The notes below the pieces were generated by a model. It made no database searches. It saw only the letters and a program-made list of their open reading frames with translations, and was not told the DNA's origin. Positions 17,754-26,643 of a DNA stretch of 64,000 nucleotides are shown in pieces (position 1 is the stretch's first letter; the number at the start of each line of letters is the position of its first letter). A program made the translations under genes and the position numbers. This stretch comes from Micromonospora sediminimaris (lineage in GTDB: Bacteria; Actinomycetota; Actinomycetes; Mycobacteriales; Micromonosporaceae), in the NCBI GenBank assembly GCA_900112325.1, contig FOLJ01000004.1, positions 248,001 through 312,000 on the forward strand, in the 5' to 3' direction.

Positions 17754-19121
17754 TCAGCCGCCCCCCTCGCCCTCGCCGGTGCCCGGCTCACCGTCCGGCG
17801 GCGTGGTGGGCGTGGACGGCGTGGTGGGTGTCGACGACGCCGGACTGCTGGGCGTATCCGTCGGCTCCGGGTCGGGGCTGGGCGTGGTCGGGTCCGGCGA
17901 CGCGGGCTCGCTCGACTCGCTGGGCTGCGGCGAAGACGGCTCAGGCGACGGAGACTCGCTCGGCCGGGTCGTCGAACCGGCCGGACGCAGCGACGGCGCC
18001 TGCGCCGGTGCGCTCTCCTGCGGGCTCGGTGGTGCCGCTTCCTCGTCGGTGGACTCCACCGTCGGTGCGGTGGTCGGCAGCTTGACCGCCGGGGTGTTGG
18101 CCTCCTGGGTGGCGCCGAGCGCTGCGCCGAGCGCCGTCATCCCGACCAGCACGGCGGTCAGCGCGCCCACCAACTTGCCGCGACGCCGACGGCCCGGTGG
18201 CGGTGCGTCGATCACCGGCAGTCCGGTGCGTGTGTCCGGCCCGGCGTCGCGCAGCGCCGTGGCCGCCGGGACCACCGTGGTGGGCAGGGAGCCCTCGGAT
18301 ACGGCTGCCCGTGCCGCCTCCGCCATCGCCGCCGCGCTGCTGAACCGGTCGGCCGGGTCCTTGGCCAGGGCCCGGTCGACCAGCACCCGCACCGCTTCCG
18401 GGATGTCGTGGGGCAGTTCCGGTGGTGGGTCGTCGAGATGCCGGACGGCGACCTGGAGAGGGTTGTCGCCGGTGAACGGCGGACTGCCGGTCAGACAGCA
18501 GTAGGCGACGGCACCGAGCGCGTACAGGTCCGTCGCGCCGGAGACCGGTCGCCCGGCGGCCTGCTCGGGAGCCATGTACAGAGCGGTGCCCGGCACGGCG
18601 TTGGTGCTGGTGATGCTGGTGACGTTCGTCGAACGGGCCACGCCGAAGTCGACCAGGACGACCGTGCCGTCCTCCTGGATCAGCAGGTTGCTCGGTTTGA
18701 CGTCGCGGTGCACGATCCCGCCGACGTGCGCGGCGTGCAACGCCTGGGCCGCCTGCGCCACCACCGACATGGTCAGGCCGACGTCCAGGCGACCCTCGGC
18801 CTCGATCCGCTTGGACAGCGGCTGACCGGTGACGAACTCCATGACCAGGTAGTCGGCCCGGCCACCGTCGGGCAGATCGTCCTCACCGCAGTCGTAGACC
18901 TGCACGATTCCCGGGTGCCGCAGCGCCGCCATGATCCGTGCCTCGGCGCGGAACCGGGCGATGAAATCGGGGTCGGAGACGAGCGAGGGCAGCAGCACCT
19001 TGACCGCGACCTGCCGTCCGAGGATCAGGTCGGTCGCCCGCCAGACGTCGCCCATGCCGCCGGTGGCGACACGCTCGTCCAAGCGGTAGCGACCGCTGAG
19101 TACGACCTCCGAAGACAACAC
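17754..19121 (-). CDS. Membrane Ser/Thr protein kinase, PknB-like
   Basis: 455 residues. Kinase domain 11-275: glycine loop ATGGMGDVWRA, Lys41 (VAVKVL), catalytic HRDVKPSN (His138, Asp140), DFG 158-160, and activation segment with GTALYMAPEQ. A basic stretch GRRRRGK precedes one membrane helix (about 320-340, LVGALTAVLVGMTALGAALG). The extracytoplasmic tail is a long Pro/Ser/Thr/Glu linker with no PASTA repeats, so the sensing part may simply span the wall. GTG 19121 has no ribosome binding site but a TACGGT box six bases upstream, so it is probably leaderless. Confidence 0.93.
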   Translation of the reverse strand: MLSSEVVLSGRYRLDERVATGGMGDVWRATDLILGRQVAVKVLLPSLVSDPDFIARFRAEARIMAALRHPGIVQVYDCGEDDLPDGGRADYLVMEFVTGQPLSKRIEAEGRLDVGLTMSVVAQAAQALHAAHVGGIVHRDVKPSNLLIQEDGTVVLVDFGVARSTNVTSITSTNAVPGTALYMAPEQAAGRPVSGATDLYALGAVAYCCLTGSPPFTGDNPLQVAVRHLDDPPPELPHDIPEAVRVLVDRALAKDPADRFSSAAAMAEAARAAVSEGSLPTTVVPAATALRDAGPDTRTGLPVIDAPPPGRRRRGKLVGALTAVLVGMTALGAALGATQEANTPAVKLPTTAPTVESTDEEAAPPSPQESAPAQAPSLRPAGSTTRPSESPSPEPSSPQPSESSEPASPDPTTPSPDPEPTDTPSSPASSTPTTPSTPTTPPDGEPGTGEGEGGG

Positions 19122-19127
19122 GGCATT

Positions 19128-19133
19128 ACCGTA
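19128..19133 (-). promoter_or_regulatory. Leaderless-type -10 element of the kinase gene
   Basis: On the minus strand: TACGGT, AATGCC, GTG. The spacing from box to start codon (six bases) matches the other leaderless candidates here. Confidence 0.55.
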
Positions 19134-19626
19134 CCCACCGCGAGCCCGAACGGCGCGTCGGCGGGTCGGGCCGTGCCGATGGTCGGCCCGTTGTCCGAAT
19201 CGACGGACCCGTCGACCGCGGACCGCGGTTGTCCCAGGGTGACCAGGACGGCACAGGGCGCCACATTGTCGTCGGTGTCGGTCCGGTCCGACTGTCCGCA
19301 GCGTCGTGGGCCCGCGCCGCGTTACGGCGAACCGCGGTTGCGCAGGTAGACAATTCTCACTGCGGGTGTGCCCGCCACGTCCCGGTCCGGCGGTGTCGGC
19401 GCTTCGAACGTCGGCCCAACCTCGGTCGGCTGGGACTGGCGCGCGGTCAGGTTGTGGTCCTCGGCGTTGTCGGCGAGAATCCGCTACCGGGCCGCACGAG
19501 CCCGGTTCGTTCAGGTCAACGGGGGTGGGGTGCGGAGCGAGGTCCGGGGCGCGGAGTCGGCCGAGTCGAGGCGTGCCGCCCCTCGGTGGGCCTCCCGAGA
19601 GCGGCCGGTGGGGCGGCGGTGCGACC
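19134..19626. other. Intergenic region of about 490 bp between kinase and sigma factor genes
   Basis: Divergent promoter region. Reading frames here are open only because of base composition and lack family signatures. I see a possible ECF or housekeeping promoter around GTTGCGCAGGTAGACAATTC (19337-19356), but no clear operator and no RNA structure. Confidence 0.4.
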
Positions 19627-20256
19627 GTGACCGGTGAACTGGACGAACTGGTGGTGGCCGCCCGGGCGGGCGACGAGGACGCCTTCCGTAACCTTTACCG
19701 CAACCTTCAGCCCGGGCTGCTGCGCTACCTGACCGCCCTGGTCGGTGCGGACGCCGAGGACGTCGCGTCGGAGACCTGGTTGCAGGTGGCCCGCGACCTG
19801 CCCACCTTCACCGGCGGCCAGTTTCGTGCCTGGGTCGTCACCATCGCCAGGAACCGAGCCATGGACCACCTGCGCCGGCAGCGCCGTCGCCCCGCCTTGT
19901 CAGTGCCCGTGCAGGAACTCAGCGAGTTGGCCGGGGACGCGGACACCGCCGAACGGGCGGGCGAGAGTCTCGGCACCGAGGCCGCGCTCGCGATGATCGC
20001 CAGCCTGCCGCCCCGGGAGGCCGAGGCGGTGCTGCTGCGGGCCGTGATCGGGCTCGATGCCGAGACCGCCGGGCGGGTGCTCGGCCGTCGGGCCGGTGCG
20101 GTGCGTACCGCCGCCCACCGTGGCCTGCGCCGGCTGGCCGTGCTGCTGGACCAGCGAGCTGCGAGCACCGCACCCGACGACGTCCCGACCGGGGCCGACA
20201 TCCGGGCCCGGCGACGAGCCGGCCTGCCGCCGCAGACCGAACCGGTGGACGGCTGA
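19627..20256 (+). CDS. ECF-family RNA polymerase sigma factor
   Basis: 209 residues. Region 2 (about 15-85): FRNLYRNLQPGLLRYLTALV, then DVASETWLQVARDLPTF and WVVTIARNRAMDHLRRQRRR, the -10-recognising helix. Region 4 (about 115-170): IASLPPREAEAVLLRAVIGL followed by the helix-turn-helix GRVLGRRAGAVRTAAHRGLR. A 35-residue tail continues after region 4 (DVPTGADIRARRRAGLPPQT). GTG 19627 is the start that matches the usual ECF length, after a GC-rich GGTGGGGCGG. It is followed after 1 base by a membrane protein, the place where an anti-sigma factor normally sits. Confidence 0.92.
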   Translation: MTGELDELVVAARAGDEDAFRNLYRNLQPGLLRYLTALVGADAEDVASETWLQVARDLPTFTGGQFRAWVVTIARNRAMDHLRRQRRRPALSVPVQELSELAGDADTAERAGESLGTEAALAMIASLPPREAEAVLLRAVIGLDAETAGRVLGRRAGAVRTAAHRGLRRLAVLLDQRAASTAPDDVPTGADIRARRRAGLPPQTEPVDG

Positions 20257-20257
20257 C

Positions 20258-21022
20258 ATGCGTGGACTGCGAGTGATGCTGAGCCGGTCGCGACGCGGCG
20301 ACCACGAGCGGCTGCTGGATGCCGCCCCGCACGCCGGACCCACGCGTACGGCACCGGGACCGACCGGCCCGCTCGCCGACCTGTTACGGGCCGCCGCCGG
20401 TCCGGCGCGGGAGCGGGAACTGGCCGGCGAGGAGGCCGCCGTCGCGGCGTTCCGCACCGCCCGCCAACCTGGGGCGGCGGCGTCGACGCCCCGGCGACGA
20501 CGGCGCCGGTTCACCGTTGGCGCGGTGGCCTGGGTCGCCGGTCTGGCGGCCACCGCCACCGCGGGCGTCGCTCTGGCGGCGGCCGGTCTGGACGGCTCCG
20601 GTCCGGTCTCGCCGCCGGTCGTCACCAGCCCCGCCGCGCCGGCACCCACCATCGACGCCACGCCTCCCGGGGAGACCGGGCCTACCGGAGCGGCCACCGC
20701 AGCCCCGACCGACGGTCCTACCGCAGCCCCGACCTCCCCACCCGCGCGGTCGCCGAGCACCCCGGTGTGGCCACCGGGCGCCTCGGCGAGGCCGAGCCCC
20801 GGAGCCAGCGGGAACGTCGGCCCCGGAAACTCGGAAAACACCAGGGACCATCCGGGCCTCTGTCGGGCCTATCTGGCCAAGTCGGAACGGCAGCGGGAGC
20901 AGGCGCTGCGTACGCCGGCCTTCCAGGAACTGGTGGTCGCGGCCGGCGGCGCGGAACACATCGAGGAGTACTGCCACGGCCTCCGGGCCGAGCCGGAGCA
21001 GACCGGAAGCGCCGCCGGCTGA
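20258..21022 (+). CDS. Single-pass membrane protein, putative regulator of the ECF sigma factor
   Basis: 254 residues, not recognised as a named family. Cytoplasmic part 1-84 contains LLRAAAGPARERELAGEEAA, resembling the short helical segment of sigma-operon partner proteins. One membrane helix at about 85-110 (FTVGAVAWVAGLAATATAGV). The outside has a Pro/Thr/Ala-rich linker (111-190) and a small C-terminal module with two cysteines (Cys202, Cys239) that may form a disulfide. The zinc anti-sigma motif HxxxCxxC is absent. The 1-bp gap to the sigma gene implies translational coupling. An anti-sigma or co-sensor role is inferred from position only. Confidence 0.75.
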   Translation: MRGLRVMLSRSRRGDHERLLDAAPHAGPTRTAPGPTGPLADLLRAAAGPARERELAGEEAAVAAFRTARQPGAAASTPRRRRRRFTVGAVAWVAGLAATATAGVALAAAGLDGSGPVSPPVVTSPAAPAPTIDATPPGETGPTGAATAAPTDGPTAAPTSPPARSPSTPVWPPGASARPSPGASGNVGPGNSENTRDHPGLCRAYLAKSERQREQALRTPAFQELVVAAGGAEHIEEYCHGLRAEPEQTGSAAG

Positions 21023-21316
21023 GTCCCACCGGACCCCTCCGTCCGGCGGTCCGCGCGAAGGGGAACCTGTTCCGCCCGAGTCGAATTCGACCGAATCGTG
21101 AAATCCGTTCGACGGACGGTTGGTCCCTGCTACACAGATGGTGGCGGAGCTGCCGAGACCGCCCCCCGGGCGAATCGCCTCGTCAACCAGCCGGCGAAGG
21201 CGACGTGTCAGGCGTTCGGAGCCGGTGCGCCGGCACCGTGCGGTTCAGGTTCTTATGGGTTCGATGTCACCGGGGTGGGCTACCGTGGCGGCGGATCGAT
21301 CGGGAAGGAGCCACGC

Positions 21317-22552
21317 ATGGTGATGTCACCGGAGGTGGACCGGATCCCGGTGCTGCGGGACCGTGCCGCCGCGGCCCGGCACCTCGCCCGGATCTGCTTC
21401 AAGACCGGTCCACCCACCCTCACCGGGGTCGAGCTGGAATGGACGGTCCACGACGCCGTCGATCCGGTTCGCCCCGTCGACGCCGCGCGGCTGCGCGCGG
21501 CACTGGGGCCGTACGGCCCCACCACGCTGGACCCGACCAGCCCCGCCCTGCGCCTGCTCCGGGGCAGCGCGATGACCGTCGAGCCCGGCGGGCAACTGGA
21601 GATCTCCACCGCACCGCAAGCCTGCGTCGCCGCGCTGATCGAGGCCACCCAGTCCGACGTGGAGCAGGCCACCAGACTGTTGGACGCCGCCGGCCTGACT
21701 CTCGGCCGGGCCGGCATCGACCCGTACCGACGCCCTCGGCCGGTGATCGACACCCCCCGCTACCGCGCGATGCGCCAGGTCTTCGACCGTCGCGGGCCCG
21801 ACGGGCGGACGATGATGTACAGCACCGCCGGGCTGCAGATCTGTCTCGACGCCGGGCAGCCTGAGCAACTGCCGGCCCGCTGGCAACTGGTACACGCGGT
21901 CGGGCCGCCCCTGCTCGCCGCCTTCGCCACCGCCAACCGGCACGCCGGCCGTGACACCGGCTGGGCGTCGGCCCGGATGGGCGCGTGGTGGCGCATCGAT
22001 CCCGCCCGCACCGCCCCGGTCTGGACGCCCGCCGAAGCCGACCGTGATCCGGTCGCCGCCTGGACGGCCTACGTCCTGGCCGCGCCGCTGCTCTGCGTGC
22101 GCGGCGACGGTCCGGACTGGACAGCTCCGCCGGGCGTGACCTTCGCCGACTGGGTCGACGGGGCGCTGCACCGACCGCCCCGCGTCGACGACCTGGAATA
22201 CCACGTCAGCACCCTGTTCCCGCCGGTGCGTCCGCGTGGCTACCTGGAGATCCGCTACTTCGACGCCCAACCGGGGCGGGGCTGGATCCTGCCGTTGGCG
22301 GTGCTCAGCGCACTGCTCAGCGGGCCCGACACGATCGTCGCGGCGATGGAGGCGGCTGCGCCCGCTGCCGACAGCTGGCGCCGCGCCGCGCGGCACGGCC
22401 TGCGGGACGCCACCCTGGCCCGGGCCGCCGCGGGCCTGCTCGACCTGGCCCGGACCGCGTTGCCGCGGCTGGAACTGCCGCCGACCCTGCACCAGGAGAT
22501 GGACCACGGATTACGACGGCGGCGTGACGCCGCGGAGAGGAGCATGCGGTGA
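21317..22552 (+). CDS. egtA: Glutamate-cysteine ligase of ergothioneine biosynthesis
   Basis: 411 residues. Makes gamma-glutamyl-cysteine, the sulfur donor used by EgtB. Motifs of the EgtA/GCS2-like family: GVELEWTVHD (substrate Glu), EPGGQLEISTAPQ, MMYSTAGLQICLDAG, GWASARMGAWWRID, and YLEIRYFDAQPGRGW. ATG 21317 is chosen because GAAGGAG ends 7 bases upstream. First gene of egtABCD; its stop overlaps the egtB start by 4 bp (GTGA). The 290-bp region before it has a 12-bp palindrome (GTCGAATTCGAC, 21080-21091) of unknown use. Confidence 0.94.
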   Translation: MVMSPEVDRIPVLRDRAAAARHLARICFKTGPPTLTGVELEWTVHDAVDPVRPVDAARLRAALGPYGPTTLDPTSPALRLLRGSAMTVEPGGQLEISTAPQACVAALIEATQSDVEQATRLLDAAGLTLGRAGIDPYRRPRPVIDTPRYRAMRQVFDRRGPDGRTMMYSTAGLQICLDAGQPEQLPARWQLVHAVGPPLLAAFATANRHAGRDTGWASARMGAWWRIDPARTAPVWTPAEADRDPVAAWTAYVLAAPLLCVRGDGPDWTAPPGVTFADWVDGALHRPPRVDDLEYHVSTLFPPVRPRGYLEIRYFDAQPGRGWILPLAVLSALLSGPDTIVAAMEAAAPAADSWRRAARHGLRDATLARAAAGLLDLARTALPRLELPPTLHQEMDHGLRRRRDAAERSMR

Positions 22553-23883
22553 CCGACATCGGCATCGACCGCGACGCCGAGGGGTTACGCGCCCGGATCG
22601 CGGCGGAGCTGGCGCGTACCCGCGCCCGCACCGCCCTGCTGACCGAGGCGGTGGACGACGACGACCTGATGCGTCAGCACTCACCGTTGATGTCCCCGCT
22701 GGTGTGGGACCTGGCGCACGTGGGCAACCAGGAGGAGCTCTGGCTGGTGCGCGACGTCGGCGGGCGGGAACCGGTCCGATGCGACATCGACGACCTGTAC
22801 GACGCGTTCAAGCAGCCGCGTCGGGACCGCCCGTCGTTGCCGTTGCTGCCGCCGCCGGAGGCCCGGGCGTACGTGGCCACGGTCCGGGAGAAGGTGTACG
22901 ACCTGCTGGACCGGGTCACCTTCGACAGTGGTCGGCTGGTCACCGACGGCTTCGCCTTCGGCATGATCGTGCAGCACGAGCAGCAGCACGACGAGACGAT
23001 GCTCGCCACCCACCAGTTGCGTTCCGGCCCGGTGGCGTTGCACGCGCCGCCGCCGCCCGAGCCGACCGTACGGGTGCCCGCCGAGGTGCTGGTGCCCGCC
23101 GGCCCGTTCGTGATGGGCACCGACACCGACCCGTGGGCACTGGACAACGAGCGCCCCGCCCACCGGGTGGACCTGCCCGCGTACGTCATCGACGCCGCAC
23201 CGGTGACCAACGGTGCGTACCGGGCGTTCATCGCCGACGGGGGATACGACGACCCGCGCTGGTGGACCGAGGCGGGCTGGCAGCACCGCAGGCAGGCCGG
23301 GCTCAGCGCGCCGATGCACTGGCGGCGGGACGGAGACGGCTGGGCCTACCTGCGGTTCGGCAGGTTGGACCGGGTCCGCGACGACGAGCCGGTGGTGCAC
23401 GTCTGCTTCCACGAAGCACAGGCGTACGCCACCTGGGCGGGCAAGCGGCTGCCCACCGAGGCGGAGTGGGAGAAGGCCGCCCGGTGGGATCCGGCGACCG
23501 GCCGGTCCCGGCGCTATCCGTGGGGGGACGAGGATCCGACCTCCGCGCACGCAAACCTGGGCCAGCGGCACCTGTCGCCGGCACCGGTGGGCGCCTATCC
23601 GGCAGGCGTCTCGCCACTCGGGGTGCATCAACTCATCGGCGACGTGTGGGAATGGACCGCCACCCCGCTCCAGGGCTACCCGGGCTTCGCCGCCTTTCCC
23701 TACCGGGAATACTCCGAGGTCTTCTTCGGCGACGACTACCAGGTGCTGCGGGGTGGTTCGTTCGGTACCGACCAGGCGGCGTGCCGCGGCACGTTCCGAA
23801 ACTGGGACTATCCCATCCGGCGACAGATCTTCAGCGGCTTCCGCTGCGCCCGGGACGCCCGGCCGGACGAGGCGCATCGGTGA
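22549..23883 (+). CDS. egtB: Hercynine oxygenase (sulfoxide synthase)
   Basis: 444 residues. Non-haem iron enzyme that joins hercynine and gamma-glutamyl-cysteine with O2. The N-terminal DinB-like domain supplies the three iron-binding histidines: His57 (DLAHVGNQEE) and the HX3HXE motif His143-His147 (HEQQHDE). The C-terminal FGE-sulfatase domain runs from about 180: GPFVMGTD, HRVDLPAYVIDAAPVTNGAY, YATWAGKRLPTEAEWEKAAR, GDVWEWTATPL and VLRGGSF. Overlaps egtA by 4 bp. Confidence 0.95.
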   Translation: MTDIGIDRDAEGLRARIAAELARTRARTALLTEAVDDDDLMRQHSPLMSPLVWDLAHVGNQEELWLVRDVGGREPVRCDIDDLYDAFKQPRRDRPSLPLLPPPEARAYVATVREKVYDLLDRVTFDSGRLVTDGFAFGMIVQHEQQHDETMLATHQLRSGPVALHAPPPPEPTVRVPAEVLVPAGPFVMGTDTDPWALDNERPAHRVDLPAYVIDAAPVTNGAYRAFIADGGYDDPRWWTEAGWQHRRQAGLSAPMHWRRDGDGWAYLRFGRLDRVRDDEPVVHVCFHEAQAYATWAGKRLPTEAEWEKAARWDPATGRSRRYPWGDEDPTSAHANLGQRHLSPAPVGAYPAGVSPLGVHQLIGDVWEWTATPLQGYPGFAAFPYREYSEVFFGDDYQVLRGGSFGTDQAACRGTFRNWDYPIRRQIFSGFRCARDARPDEAHR

Positions 23884-23905
23884 CCGCCCGGAAGCCGGTC
23901 GCCTG

Positions 23906-24652
23906 ATGTGCCGACACCTGGCCTATCTAGGGCCACCGGTGACCCTGCGGGAGCTGCTGTTCGACCCGCCGCACTCGCTGCTGCGCCAGTCCTGGGCTCC
24001 CCGCGACATGCGCGGCGGCGGGACCATCAACGCCGACGGCTTCGGCATCGGGTGGTACCCGGACGGCCCGACGCCGGTGCGGTACCGCCGGGCGCAACCC
24101 ATCTGGAGCGACCCGACCATCGCCGAACTGGCCGCGGTCACCTCCACCGGCGCGGTGCTGGCCGCCGTCCGCTCAGCCACCGTCGGCATGGCGATCGTCG
24201 ACACCGCCGCCGCGCCCTTCGCCGAGGGGCGGTGGCTGTTCAGCCACAACGGTGTGGTCCGGGGCTGGCCGGACACGATGGTCCCGCTCGCCGCCGAGCT
24301 ACCCGTACGGGACCTGCTCACCCTCGACGCGACGACCGACTCGGCACTGCTGTGGGCGCTGGTCCGTGACCGGTTGCGCGCCGGTGTCGCGCCGGCCCGG
24401 GCGGTCGCCGAGACGGTGACCTCGGTGGCGGCGGCGGCCCCCGGCTCCCGGCTCAACCTGTTGCTCACCGACGGGCACACGGTGGTCGCCAGCGCGGCCG
24501 GGCACGCCCTGTCATTGCGTGCCACACCCGCGTCGGTGCTGCTCGCCTCCGAACCGCACGACGACGGACCGGGCTGGCGTGCGGTGCCCGACGGGCAACT
24601 CGTGCAGGCCACGGCGACCGATCTGCGCCAGCAGGCACTGGCGGCGTGGTGA
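23906..24652 (+). CDS. egtC: Gamma-glutamyl-hercynylcysteine sulfoxide hydrolase
   Basis: 248-residue class II glutamine amidotransferase-fold hydrolase that removes glutamate from the EgtB product. The sequence begins M-C-R-H-L, so Cys2 is the N-terminal nucleophile after Met removal; this fixes ATG 23906. Family motifs: GGGTINADGFGIGWY (with the Asn/Gly of the amidotransferase fold), RSATVG, FSHNGVVRGWP, and DATTDSALLWALV. 22 bp after egtB. Confidence 0.95.
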   Translation: MCRHLAYLGPPVTLRELLFDPPHSLLRQSWAPRDMRGGGTINADGFGIGWYPDGPTPVRYRRAQPIWSDPTIAELAAVTSTGAVLAAVRSATVGMAIVDTAAAPFAEGRWLFSHNGVVRGWPDTMVPLAAELPVRDLLTLDATTDSALLWALVRDRLRAGVAPARAVAETVTSVAAAAPGSRLNLLLTDGHTVVASAAGHALSLRATPASVLLASEPHDDGPGWRAVPDGQLVQATATDLRQQALAAW

Positions 24653-24724
24653 GGCGTCCGGGCGGCCGGCCGGCAGGCATCGGGTCCGCACACACCTGTC
24701 AGACACGACGGAAGGGGACAGCAG

Positions 24725-25690
24725 ATGAGCGCTGAGCCGCTCGAGATCCACCTCGACGACCGGGACATCAGTCGCAGCCTGCGTCGGGATGTCCGCGTCG
24801 GGCTGACCGCCGCGGTGAAGTGGCTGCCGCCGAAGTGGTTCTACGACTCCCGGGGCAGCGAACTCTTCGACGAGATCACCCGACTGCCCGAGTATTACCC
24901 GACCCGGGCCGAGCGTGCCGTCCTGGCCGCGCAGGCGACGGAGATCGCCGAGCTGACCGGCGCGAAGACGCTCATCGAGCTGGGCTCCGGTTCCTCGGAG
25001 AAGACCCGCCTGCTGCTGGATGCCTTCACCCAGCACGGGGGGCTCGGCACGTTCGTGCCGCTGGACGTGTCGGTCAGCGCGCTGGCCGGGTCCACCGCCG
25101 CCCTCGCCGCCGACTATCCGGGCCTGCGGGTGCGCGGCATCGTCGGGGACTTCACGCGCCACCTGGAGCACCTGCCGACCGGCGGGCGGCGGCTGGTCAT
25201 CTTCCTCGGTGGCACGATCGGCAACCTGCTGCCGGAGGAGCGGGCGGCGTTCGTCGCCGGGATGCGGGCCGCGCTGGAGGCGGGTGACTGGCTGCTGGTC
25301 GGTACCGACCTGGTCAAGGATCCGGCGGTGATCGTGCCCGCGTACGACGACGCGGCAGGGGTGACCGCGGAGTTCAACCGCAACGTGTTGCGGGTGCTCA
25401 ACCGGGAACTCGGCGCCGACTTCGATCCGGCGGGGTTCGCCCATGTCGCGCTCTGGAATCCGGAACAGGAGTGGATCGAAATGCGGCTGCGGGCTGAGCG
25501 ATCCATGCGAGTGGCGGTGCTCGACCTGAACGTCGACTTCGCCGTCGGTGAGGACCTGCGTACCGAGGTGTCGGCGAAGTTCCGCCCGGAGGGGATTTCG
25601 CGCGAGTTGGCCGCCGCCGGGTTCCGCACTGAGCGGTTCTGGACCGACCCGGACGGCCTGTTCGGGGTGACCCTCGCACGCGCCGAATGA
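24725..25690 (+). CDS. egtD: L-histidine N-alpha-methyltransferase
   Basis: 321 residues, the same length as the mycobacterial enzyme. Trimethylates histidine to hercynine with SAM, the first committed step. Motifs: FYDSRGSELFDEITRLPEYY (histidine site), the SAM loop IELGSGSSEKTRLLL, VPLDVS, IFLGGTIGNL, and the C-terminal WTDPDGLFGV. ATG 24725 has GAAGGGGA 8 bases upstream. Last egt gene here: no PLP-dependent egtE follows; the next gene is a metal exporter after a separate promoter. Confidence 0.96.
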   Translation: MSAEPLEIHLDDRDISRSLRRDVRVGLTAAVKWLPPKWFYDSRGSELFDEITRLPEYYPTRAERAVLAAQATEIAELTGAKTLIELGSGSSEKTRLLLDAFTQHGGLGTFVPLDVSVSALAGSTAALAADYPGLRVRGIVGDFTRHLEHLPTGGRRLVIFLGGTIGNLLPEERAAFVAGMRAALEAGDWLLVGTDLVKDPAVIVPAYDDAAGVTAEFNRNVLRVLNRELGADFDPAGFAHVALWNPEQEWIEMRLRAERSMRVAVLDLNVDFAVGEDLRTEVSAKFRPEGISRELAAAGFRTERFWTDPDGLFGVTLARAE

Positions 25691-25793
25691 GCGCTGTCCA
25701 GCGGCGGAGCTGATCTGCTCGGCACCGGGGGTCCGGCGGCCGGCACGCCGGGCCCCGGTGATCCGGGCACGGACGATCGGCTAGGCTGGGCGT

Positions 25794-25960
25794 AGCGAAG
25801 GGGAGTAGCCCATAACGTCGTGGTCGACATACTGGTGCGTGACGCATCCGGCCACCCGGCCTCGTTTCGGCGAGGCGGGCGAGACCTTCGACCCAGGCTG
25901 TTGCGGCCGGGTCGAGGGCGTCCCCACACCCTTCTCCCGGTCTGATCCGGGAAGGACATC
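25794..25960 (+). ncRNA. yybP-ykoY (Mn2+) riboswitch, copy 1
   Basis: Leader of the GDT1/UPF0016 gene. Diagnostic loop GAAGGGGAGTAG at 25797-25808 and distal conserved GAGACCTTCGACCC at 25881-25894; the P1 stem CGAAGG (25796-25801) pairs with CCTTCG (25885-25890). A hairpin (GCCTCG/CGAGGC) sits just before the distal loop, as in the class. A TAGGCT -10 box at 25782-25787 puts the transcript start at the P1 strand. Expression platform: CCTTCGACCC can instead pair with GGGTCGAGGG (25909-25918), and a stem CTTCTCCCGG / CCGGGAAG (25931-25954) hides the Shine-Dalgarno GGGAAGGA. Mn2+ binding would stabilise P1 and is expected to turn translation on. Confidence 0.87.
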
Positions 25961-26548
25961 ATGGACGGGTTCCTCGCCGCGCTGGTGATCAGCTTCGGCG
26001 TCATCTTCGTCGCCGAACTGGGAGACAAGTCCCAGCTCATGGCGCTGGCCTTCGCCACCAGGTATCGCACGGTGCCGGTGCTGATCGGCATCACCGTCGC
26101 CACCACAGTGGTGCACCTCGCCTCGGTGGCGATCGGCCACGGCCTCGGCGCGACCCTGCCGACCGGCTGGATCTCGCTGCTGGCGGGTCTGGCCTTCCTC
26201 GGCTTCGGCGCGTGGACGCTGCGGGGCGACCGGCTCACCGAGGACGACGAGCGCCGTGCCGCCCGCGGCGGCAGATCAGCCGTGATCACCGTCGGTGTCG
26301 CCTTCTTCCTCGCCGAGTTGGGCGACAAGACGATGCTCGCGACCATCACGCTGGCCACCCAGTACGGCTGGTTCGGCACCTGGATCGGCTCGACGATCGG
26401 CATGGTCCTGGCGGACGCGTTGGCGATCATCGCCGGTCGGCTGCTCGGTCGGAAGTTGCCGGAACGAACCATCAGGTACGGCGCCGCCACGCTCTTCGCC
26501 ATCAGCGGTGTCTGGCTGATCATCGACGCGGTGACCCAGTTGCGCTGA
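25961..26548 (+). CDS. GDT1/TMEM165 (UPF0016) family Mn2+/Ca2+ exporter
   Basis: 195 residues, six membrane helices in two inverted halves. Each half has the signature E-x-G-D-K-(S/T): FVAELGDKSQLMALAFA in helix 1 and FLAELGDKTMLATITLA after the cytosolic loop (TEDDERRAARGGRS). Family members export Mn2+ (MneA/MntX type) or move Ca2+/Mn2+ in exchange for protons. The upstream yybP-ykoY riboswitch strongly supports a manganese-efflux role. ATG 25961 lies 4 bases after the riboswitch-controlled ribosome binding site. Confidence 0.93.
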   Translation: MDGFLAALVISFGVIFVAELGDKSQLMALAFATRYRTVPVLIGITVATTVVHLASVAIGHGLGATLPTGWISLLAGLAFLGFGAWTLRGDRLTEDDERRAARGGRSAVITVGVAFFLAELGDKTMLATITLATQYGWFGTWIGSTIGMVLADALAIIAGRLLGRKLPERTIRYGAATLFAISGVWLIIDAVTQLR

Positions 26549-26643
26549 CCGCCGTGGTCGCCTGCCCGGCGGCCACGGTGACCGGCCCGTCGTCGTACGA
26601 CCCGGCGCCGACTACCCGCAGGCAGGCCGGGTAAGCCGTCGGG

